Source: Candidatus Omnitrophota bacterium
GTDB taxonomy: Bacteria > Omnitrophota > Omnitrophia > Omnitrophales > Danuiimicrobiaceae
Reading direction: 5' to 3'
Length of the DNA: 11,017 nt
Assembly: GCA_016206815.1 (NCBI GenBank)
Contig: JACQQT010000099.1
Coordinates: forward strand, 1 to 11,017
Under the pieces are notes generated by a model, which was given only the letters and a program-made list of their open reading frames with translations, did no database searches and had not been told where the DNA came from. Within the stretch, counting starts at the first letter, position 1; each line of letters begins with the position of its first letter. Made by a program: the position numbers and the translations under genes. This document shows positions 6,157 to 11,017 of this stretch, one piece after another.

Positions 6157-6678
6157 TTAATACCGAATCAAAGAATGGATTGGATAATTTTTGAGACGCT
6201 CGCGGCCTTTTAAAAACGTAAGCTCTACCAAAAACGCCAGACCCAAAACAGTGCCCCCCAATTTCTCAACCAACTGAATCACCGCTTCCGCGGTTCCTCC
6301 CGTCGCAAGCAAATCATCCACAATGATTACCTGCGTTCCTGCCCGAACCGCATCCAGGTGCATTTCAAGCGAGTCTTCACCGTACTCCAACACATAAGAT
6401 ACCGCTTCCTTGGCTGCCGGCAGTTTTCCCTTCTTCCGAACCGGAACAAAACCAGCCCCCAATTGATAGGCCAACACCGGGCTTAAAATAAAACCGCGGG
6501 ATTCAATTCCGACCACTTGATCAATTTTCTTGGTCTTAAAATTTTCCGCCATCTGGTCGCATGCAAATCGGAGGGCCGGCCCGTTTTTGAGAAGCGGCGT
6601 AATGTCTTTGAAAATAATTCCTTTCTTAGGAAAATCCGGAATATCGCGGATGAATTGCCGAAGATTTTCTAAATTCAT
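6157..6678 (-). CDS. apt: Adenine phosphoribosyltransferase
   Basis: Salvages adenine with PRPP to AMP in the cytoplasm. With the ATG at 6678 it is 173 aa, normal for bacterial Apt. The N-terminus MNLENLRQFIRDIPDFPKKGIIFKDITPLL is typical. ESRGF is at 59-63, and the PRPP-binding motif VIIVDDLLATGGTA is at 117-130 with the two acidic residues and the ATGGT loop. The C-terminus LKNYPIHSLIRY fits the family. I chose 6678 because AGGGGA (6682-6687) lies three bases upstream. ATGs at 6696 and 6705 would lie inside the sigma-factor gene and lengthen the protein atypically. That ribosome binding site overlaps the sigma-factor stop codon, so the genes are likely translationally coupled. The tRNA gene follows after 97 bases. 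Confidence 0.96.
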   Translation of the reverse strand: MNLENLRQFIRDIPDFPKKGIIFKDITPLLKNGPALRFACDQMAENFKTKKIDQVVGIESRGFILSPVLAYQLGAGFVPVRKKGKLPAAKEAVSYVLEYGEDSLEMHLDAVRAGTQVIIVDDLLATGGTAEAVIQLVEKLGGTVLGLAFLVELTFLKGRERLKNYPIHSLIRY

Positions 6679-6681
6679 GCT

Positions 6682-6687
6682 TCCCCT
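6682..6687 (-). promoter_or_regulatory. Shine-Dalgarno that decides the apt start
   Basis: AGGGGA lies three bases before the ATG at 6678 and overlaps the stop codon of the upstream sigma factor. It favours this start over the two ATGs further upstream and suggests termination-reinitiation coupling. Confidence 0.7.
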
Positions 6688-7735
6688 AGCGGACATAGTC
6701 TTCAAGTTTTTCCTCCTTCAGTTTTAACATGTGGCGAATTTTTTTAATCGCCGCCATTTCAATTTGCCGGACACGTTCCCGGGTTACGCTAAATTGTTTC
6801 GCCGTATCTTCCAGCGTGTGTGGTTCGCTGCCTTTTAATCCAAAACGCAGGACCAAAATTTGCCGCTCCCGTTCGTCGACGAAATTAAGCAATTGATCAA
6901 TCCGCTGCCCTTCAAAGAGCCCTTCGATGTTTTCCATGGGAGAAGTGGTTGTTTCATCTTGGATCAAATCCATCATTTCAGCAGAGCCGTCTAAACTGAT
7001 CGGCGCATTCAGCGAGCCGGGCTGGGACGCTATTCTCTCAAGTTCTTTCACTTTCTCGACCGGAATTCCCATCACATCCGCTATTTCTTTCGCCGTCGGA
7101 AGCCGGGAAAGTTTTTGGACTAAACTATCTCTTAACTTCCGCCATTTTGAAAGCGTATCAAACATATAAACCGGAACGCGGATGGTCTTTCCCTGGTTGG
7201 ACAAAGCGCGCATAATGCCCTGCTTAATCCACCAAGAAGCATACGTTGAAAACCGATATCCTTTTCGGTAACTGAACTTATCCACGGCACGCATTAAACC
7301 GATATTGCCTTCTTCCACCAAGTCAGAAAACGGCAAGCCCAAGTTGGCATAACGCTTTGCAATGCTGATGACCAAACGCAGATTGGAGCGGATCATCTTT
7401 TCTCTGGCTTCTTTTGCGCCGGCCAGATTTAAATTAATCTGTTTGGCAAGAGCGATTTCTTCTTCCGGAGTCAGGAGAGGAATTTTCTCGATCTGCTGGA
7501 GATAAATCCGCATCGGCGTTTTATCGAGCGTTGCTTCTTCGCCGATTTCTTCTTCCTCGTAGGACCGCCTTAATTTTGCTTTAGCGGTCTTTTCCTTTTG
7601 CGAGGGGTTCACCCGAGGCACTTTTTTGGCAGGGGGGGCAAAACGATTTTTTTTCCGTTTAAGCTTTTGACGGCCCGACGCGGATTTTTTTTTCGTTCGT
7701 CCCCGGTGTTTAGGTTTTCTCTTCTTTTTTACCAT
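6686..7735 (-). CDS. rpoD: RNA polymerase sigma-70 family factor (primary-like, no region 1.1)
   Basis: Directs RNA polymerase to promoters. The order in 349 aa is: basic tail (1-57, 27 Lys/Arg and one acidic residue); short acidic stretch (59-67); region 1.2 (DKTPMRIYLQQIEKIPLLTPEEE, 71-93); region 2 (about 111-200: LRLVISIAKRY, DLVEEGNIGLMRAVDKF, FSTYASWWIKQ, TIRVPVYM); region 3 (about 200-275); and region 4 (DERERQILVLRFGL at 287-300, helix-turn-helix TLEDTAKQFSVTRERVRQIE at 307-326). The -35-contacting TRERVRQ is conserved. In region 2.4 the residue equivalent to E. coli T440 is Met175. There is no region 1.1 and no long non-conserved insert, so it may be the principal factor or a group 2 factor. 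It starts 9 bases after ppdK without a visible Shine-Dalgarno, so coupling is likely. The symbol is therefore tentative. Confidence 0.85.
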   Translation of the reverse strand: MVKKKRKPKHRGRTKKKSASGRQKLKRKKNRFAPPAKKVPRVNPSQKEKTAKAKLRRSYEEEEIGEEATLDKTPMRIYLQQIEKIPLLTPEEEIALAKQINLNLAGAKEAREKMIRSNLRLVISIAKRYANLGLPFSDLVEEGNIGLMRAVDKFSYRKGYRFSTYASWWIKQGIMRALSNQGKTIRVPVYMFDTLSKWRKLRDSLVQKLSRLPTAKEIADVMGIPVEKVKELERIASQPGSLNAPISLDGSAEMMDLIQDETTTSPMENIEGLFEGQRIDQLLNFVDERERQILVLRFGLKGSEPHTLEDTAKQFSVTRERVRQIEMAAIKKIRHMLKLKEEKLEDYVR

Positions 7736-7744
7736 TCAATGGAA

Positions 7745-10429
7745 TCAGCTCTTTTTCCTGAGAGCGGCTTGCGCGGCCGCCAACCGGGCAACCGGCACCC
7801 GATAAGGCGAACAACTCACGTAGTTCATTCCAACATTATGGCAAAATTCGACGGAAGAAGGATCTCCGCCGTGTTCTCCGCAAATTCCGACTTTCAGATC
7901 TTTGCGAACCTTGCGTCCGCCCTCGATTGCCCAGCGAATCAAGGCGCCAACGCCTTCCTGATCCAGGCTCTGAAACGGGTCTTTCTCGAGAATGCCCTTC
8001 TCCAAATAATCTTTCAAGAACATTCCCGCGTCATCCCGCGAATAACCAAACGTCATCTGGGTCAGATCGTTTGTGCCGAAAGAAAAAAACTGGGCTTCTT
8101 GGGCAACGTTTCCGGCCACAATGGCTGCGCGCGGAATTTCAATCATCGTGCCGATGGTGTATGCCACCGAAGTTTCCTTTTCCTCAAATACGGTTTGGAT
8201 GATGCGCTCCATATCTTTCTTGAGCACCGAAAATTCTCTGAGGGTACCGATCAGGGGAATCATAATTTCCGGAATCACCCGGATTCCTTTTTGTTTCATG
8301 TTGCAGGCCGCTTCGATAATCGCGCGGGTTTGCATGTCGTAAATTTCCGGATAACTGATCCCCAACCGGCAGCCCCGATGGCCCAGCATCGGATTAAATT
8401 CATGAAGCGAGGCCACCTTCTCACGAACTTTTTCAACCGGAATGCCCATCACCCGAGCCATTTGCTGTTGGTTTTCCTGTTCGTGAGGGACGAATTCGTG
8501 AAGCGGCGGATCTAAGAGCCGAATCGTCACCGGACAGCCATCCATCGCCTCAAAAATTTGCTCAAAGTCCTGACGCTGGATCGGAAGCAGTTTTTGAAGC
8601 GCTTCTTCGCGCTCTTCTTTCGTGTTTGAAAGAATCATCTCCCGCATGGCCGTAATCCGGTCCCCTTCAAAGAACATGTGCTCGGTCCGGCACAAACCGA
8701 TTCCTTCCGCCCCAAATTTGAGCGCCGTCGCCGCATCTTTGGGTGTGTCTGCATTGGTTCTGACCTTCAACTTGCGAACTTCATCGGCCCAACGCATCAA
8801 TTTTCCAAAATCCCCGCTCAATTCGGGCTCAATCGTGTTGACGCGGCCCAGATAAACTTCTCCCAACGTCCCGTCGAGTGAAATATAATCTCCCTCTTTC
8901 ACGATCGTTTCACCGGAGCGAAACTGTTTCTGATGATAATCGATGCGTAAATCTCCGCATCCGGCAACGCAGCATTTTCCCATCCCGCGCGCCACCACGG
9001 CTGCATGAGAGGTCATCCCGCCGCGGCTGGTTAAAATTCCTTTTGCCGCATGCATCCCGCCGATATCTTCCGGAGAGGTCTCAATGCGAACCAGAATCAC
9101 AGGTTCGCCTTTCTCGGTCCACGCCTCGGCATCCTCTGCGTTGAAAACCACTTTGCCGGTTGCGGCTCCCGGAGAAGCCGGAAGTCCTTTTGCAATCTTT
9201 TGCTTTTTTTCCTTGGGATCAAAACACGGATGCAAAAGCTGATCCAAGCTGGACGGTGCTACTCGAAGAATCGCTGCCTGTTTTCCGATGAGTCCTTCCT
9301 TCACCATTTCAATCGCAACTCTGACCGCAGCATGTGCCGTCCGTTTTCCGTTGCGTGTCTGCAGAAGATAGAGTTTCCCTTCCTGAATGGTGAATTCCAT
9401 ATCCTGCATATCTTTGTAATGCCGCTCCAGCTTTTCCCGGATTTTCGCAAGCTGTTTATACACATCCGGCCACTTCGATTTCAAACCATCCAACGGTTCC
9501 GGTGTTCGGATACCGGCAACGACATCCTCGCCCTGCGCATTGACTAAAAACTCGCCGTAAAACCTATTTTCACCCGTGGACGGGTCTCGCGTAAAACACA
9601 CGCCGGTTCCGGACGTTTCTCCCATATTGCCAAACACCATCGCTTGAACATTCACGGCGGTTCCCAGCAAGCCTCGGATATCATTTAACTCACGATACTT
9701 AATGGCGCGCGTATTGTTCCAGGAGCTGAAAACCGCATTGATGGCTTTTGCAAGCTGCACTTTCGGATCGGCGGGAAATTCCTCCTGCGTGTGCTCTTGA
9801 TAAACTTTCTTGAATTGACGCACGACATCCTTCAGATCATTTGCATTGAGATCCACATCGTTTTTGACCTGTAACTGTTCTTTTTTGGTTTGGAGAATGT
9901 GTTCAAACGCTTCGTGGGGAATGTTCATGACGACATTGCCGAACATTTGAATGAACCTGCGGTAAGCATCCCAAGCAAAACGTTCGTTTTCGGTTTTGAT
10001 GATGAGGCCTTGCACCACATCGGAATTCAGTCCGAGATTTAAGACGGTATCCATCATGCCGGGCATTGAAACGGCGGCGCCGCTTCTGACGGAAACCAAA
10101 AGCGGGTTTTCGCGATCGCCGAACTTTGCTCCCATGGCTTCTTCAAGCTTCGTCAGATTTTTTTCGATTTCCTCCTCAAGTCCAACCGGCCACTTTTTCC
10201 CCTGCTCATAAAACAAGGCACAGGCTTCTGTGGTAATGGTAAAACCGGCCGGAACCGGGATCCCCAGACGGGTCATTTCGGCAAGGTTGGCCCCCTTACC
10301 CCCCAAGAGCTGCTTCATCTGAGCACCGCCGTCGGCTGCGCCATTCGCGAAGAAGTAGACGAACTTTTTCCCTGCTTTTTTCACCTTATTTGATCTTGAT
10401 TTGGACCGTGATTTAACCATTGTGGGCAT
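7745..10429 (-). CDS. ppdK: Pyruvate, phosphate dikinase
   Basis: Interconverts pyruvate + ATP + Pi and PEP + AMP + PPi, linking glycolysis and gluconeogenesis. It has 894 aa (C. symbiosum enzyme about 874). The N-terminal ATP-grasp domain has LLGGKGANLAEM at 41-52, VSVRSGAAVSMPGMMDT at 113-128 and ETSGTGVCFTRDPSTGE around 271-287. The swivelling domain has LPASPGAATGKVVF at 416-429 and GGMTSHAAVVARGMGK with phospho-carrier H475. The C-terminal TIM barrel ends with FGTNDLTQMTFGYSRDD and GICGEHGGDP (C850). The extra length is a basic Ser/Lys/Arg tail before KFVYFFANG, absent from usual homologues. The start at 10429 has AAAGGAG six bases upstream, which rules against the second ATG at 10420. 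It opens a ppdK-sigma-apt operon behind its own leader; glyS next to ppdK is seen in other bacteria. Confidence 0.98.
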   Translation of the reverse strand: MPTMVKSRSKSRSNKVKKAGKKFVYFFANGAADGGAQMKQLLGGKGANLAEMTRLGIPVPAGFTITTEACALFYEQGKKWPVGLEEEIEKNLTKLEEAMGAKFGDRENPLLVSVRSGAAVSMPGMMDTVLNLGLNSDVVQGLIIKTENERFAWDAYRRFIQMFGNVVMNIPHEAFEHILQTKKEQLQVKNDVDLNANDLKDVVRQFKKVYQEHTQEEFPADPKVQLAKAINAVFSSWNNTRAIKYRELNDIRGLLGTAVNVQAMVFGNMGETSGTGVCFTRDPSTGENRFYGEFLVNAQGEDVVAGIRTPEPLDGLKSKWPDVYKQLAKIREKLERHYKDMQDMEFTIQEGKLYLLQTRNGKRTAHAAVRVAIEMVKEGLIGKQAAILRVAPSSLDQLLHPCFDPKEKKQKIAKGLPASPGAATGKVVFNAEDAEAWTEKGEPVILVRIETSPEDIGGMHAAKGILTSRGGMTSHAAVVARGMGKCCVAGCGDLRIDYHQKQFRSGETIVKEGDYISLDGTLGEVYLGRVNTIEPELSGDFGKLMRWADEVRKLKVRTNADTPKDAATALKFGAEGIGLCRTEHMFFEGDRITAMREMILSNTKEEREEALQKLLPIQRQDFEQIFEAMDGCPVTIRLLDPPLHEFVPHEQENQQQMARVMGIPVEKVREKVASLHEFNPMLGHRGCRLGISYPEIYDMQTRAIIEAACNMKQKGIRVIPEIMIPLIGTLREFSVLKKDMERIIQTVFEEKETSVAYTIGTMIEIPRAAIVAGNVAQEAQFFSFGTNDLTQMTFGYSRDDAGMFLKDYLEKGILEKDPFQSLDQEGVGALIRWAIEGGRKVRKDLKVGICGEHGGDPSSVEFCHNVGMNYVSCSPYRVPVARLAAAQAALRKKS

Positions 10430-10433
10430 TCCT

Positions 10434-10442
10434 ATCTCCTTT
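10434..10442 (-). promoter_or_regulatory. Strong Shine-Dalgarno for ppdK
   Basis: AAAGGAGAT ends four bases before the ATG at 10429, with AGGAG six bases away. It is one of the strongest ribosome binding sites in the window. It fixes the ppdK start and so shows that the basic N-terminal tail is translated. Confidence 0.75.
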
Positions 10443-10487
10443 CAAAAAAAAGGTTTACAATAATTTCGAAAAAACGAAAAACGGAGT

Positions 10488-10516
10488 ATTTTATCCTATC
10501 AAACCCGAAAAATCTA
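10488..10516 (-). promoter_or_regulatory. Candidate sigma-70 promoter for ppdK
   Basis: A -10-like TAAAAT (10488-10493, five of six consensus bases) lies 17 bases after TAGATT (10511-10516), which matches the -35 consensus at only three of six. An A/T-rich leader of about 50 bases follows before the ppdK ribosome binding site. The position is sensible for the ppdK-sigma-apt unit, but the -35 is poor and A/T-rich sequence gives such matches often. Confidence 0.35.
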
Positions 10517-10520
10517 GAGA

Positions 10521-10532
10521 TTTGTTAACAAA
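10521..10532. promoter_or_regulatory. 12-bp perfect palindrome, possible operator
   Basis: TTTGTTAACAAA is a perfect dyad lying five bases upstream of the candidate -35 element of ppdK and close to the large inverted repeat. A dimeric regulator could bind here. I do not recognise it as a known operator, and A/T-rich palindromes of this size can occur by chance. Confidence 0.3.
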
Positions 10533-10538
10533 CAACAA

Positions 10539-10591
10539 GGGGACAGGTTGCTTTCCCCTGTGTACCCAATAAAGGAAAGCAACCTGTCCCC
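10539..10591. repeat. 18-bp perfect inverted repeat, REP-like element
   Basis: GGGGACAGGTTGCTTTCC (10539-10556) is followed by a 17-base loop and its exact reverse complement (10574-10591). The arms are more G/C-rich than the A/T-rich flank towards ppdK. It sits 14 bases after the glyS stop. The GGGGACAGG core resembles intergenic palindromes associated with REP/IS200-type (RAYT) transposases in various bacteria; this is from memory and not checked. In the glyS transcript the stem is followed by UUGUUGUUUGUU, so it may also end or protect that mRNA. No transposase gene is in the window. Confidence 0.75.
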
Positions 10592-10605
10592 ACTTCTTGG
10601 AGAGG

Positions 10606-11017
10606 TTATGCCGATGTTGCCTTGAGCTGGGATAAATCGGCGCCGCGTTCCGAATAGATTCGATTCACTCGCCTCACGAGCGCCTGACGGTTTGCTCTAA
10701 TTTTCTCGTCCTCATGATTGACCAGCACACGATCAAAGAAATCGTGTACGGGTTGATAAAATTTATCTCCGTACACTTTTGCCGACCCACTGTAATCACT
10801 TTTCTCAAGCATTTGAACGATAACGGGCTCTTCCCGATTCACAAGATCAAACAACCCTTTTTCCGCTTCCTCGCTTAAAAGGTCTGGGTTGATTCGTGCC
10901 GCATCATCCTGAATCCCCTTTAATATTCTCGCCGTCCGTTCGGCAACTTTACAAGCGCGGATAAAAGACGCTTCCTCAAGATGCGGGGCCAACTGAATAA
11001 ACTTTTCGTACACCACC
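10606..11017 (-). CDS. glyS: Glycyl-tRNA synthetase beta subunit, C-terminal part (5' end beyond window)
   Basis: Beta subunit of the two-subunit-type bacterial glycyl-tRNA synthetase; its C-terminal DALR-like helical domain binds the tRNA-Gly anticodon. About 137 codons are visible and open to the window edge. Matches to the family end include ERTARILKGIQ, FYQPVHDFFDRVLVN followed by a short loop and IRANRQALVRRVNRIY, and then the terminal ADLSQL (E. coli GlyS has FFDKVMVNVDD...LRLNRL and ADISLLQ at the same place). The gene ends at 10606 before the inverted repeat and the ppdK leader, so it is probably the last gene of a glyQ/glyS unit. The assignment rests on the C-terminal region alone. 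Confidence 0.85.
   Translation of the reverse strand, partial: VVYEKFIQLAPHLEEASFIRACKVAERTARILKGIQDDAARINPDLLSEEAEKGLFDLVNREEPVIVQMLEKSDYSGSAKVYGDKFYQPVHDFFDRVLVNHEDEKIRANRQALVRRVNRIYSERGADLSQLKATSA

Noticed and set aside
5886..6194. Plus-strand open frame of 102 codons across the apt-ygfA gap
   Set aside because: It runs antisense through the tRNA gene and the terminator and has no protein family features.
7598..8515. Long plus-strand open frame (305 codons) across the sigma-factor start and the ppdK end
   Set aside because: It lies antisense to two well-supported genes, its translation has no family resemblance, and it crosses the boundary between them. It is a shadow of the opposite-strand codon pattern.
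9050..9547. Plus-strand open frame of 165 codons inside ppdK
   Set aside because: Antisense to the conserved PPDK swivel and ATP-grasp regions; the composition looks like a frame shadow.
1..11017. CRISPR array, insertion sequence, prophage or defence cluster
   Set aside because: No regularly spaced repeats, transposase or phage proteins were seen. The whole strand is accounted for by housekeeping genes and short gaps.

Overview
This window is a dense, co-oriented block of housekeeping genes. Every gene I can support is on the minus strand, so transcription runs from the right end to the left: glyS (cut by the right edge), ppdK, a sigma-70 factor, apt, tRNA-Arg(CCU), 5-formyltetrahydrofolate cyclo-ligase, a YmdB-type phosphodiesterase, xseA, xseB, a short-chain prenyl synthase (ispA-like), dxs, and the start of nadK (cut by the left edge). 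The encoded proteins are ordinary bacterial ones: a two-subunit-type glycyl-tRNA synthetase, the non-mevalonate isoprenoid pathway and exonuclease VII. Base composition is moderate and uniform, and the strand is tightly packed. This suggests a free-living or environmental bacterium, possibly one of the uncultured Gram-negative-type phyla such as Omnitrophota. That assignment is a weak guess from gene content and protein flavour, and I cannot test it here.

Right part (about 6157-11017). The C-terminal end of glyS is followed by a 176-base gap. The gap holds a perfect 18-bp inverted repeat that looks like a REP-type element and could also end glyS transcription. It also holds a 12-bp palindrome, a possible promoter and a strong ribosome binding site for ppdK. 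ppdK, the sigma factor and apt are separated by only 9 and 7 bases and are probably one transcript. Both PPDK and the sigma factor carry Lys/Arg-rich N-terminal tails; the sigma factor's tail replaces region 1.1.

Middle (5894-6156). This is the main regulatory gap. It holds a tRNA-Arg, a perfect 8-bp hairpin touching the 3' end of the tRNA, a good intrinsic terminator ending in six U, and a second hairpin. The second hairpin pairs that U tract with the Shine-Dalgarno sequence of the next gene. The terminator divides the apt/tRNA unit from the folate, phosphodiesterase and isoprenoid unit.

Left part (1-5893). Seven genes follow with spacings from -32 to +40 bases. They cover folate salvage, cyclic-nucleotide phosphodiesterase, both subunits of exonuclease VII, isoprenoid supply (Dxs makes DXP; the IspA-like enzyme condenses C5 units) and NADP supply. 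Two proteins depart from their families at active-site positions. The IspA-like enzyme lacks about 19 residues after its second Asp-rich motif, including a conserved Lys. The YmdB-like protein has Asp where the family usually has a metal-binding Asn.

I see no CRISPR array, insertion sequence, prophage, toxin-antitoxin pair or defence system. The items worth following up are small-scale: the inverted repeat upstream of ppdK, the hairpin/terminator/hairpin arrangement after the tRNA, and the unusual active-site or N-terminal features of three proteins.
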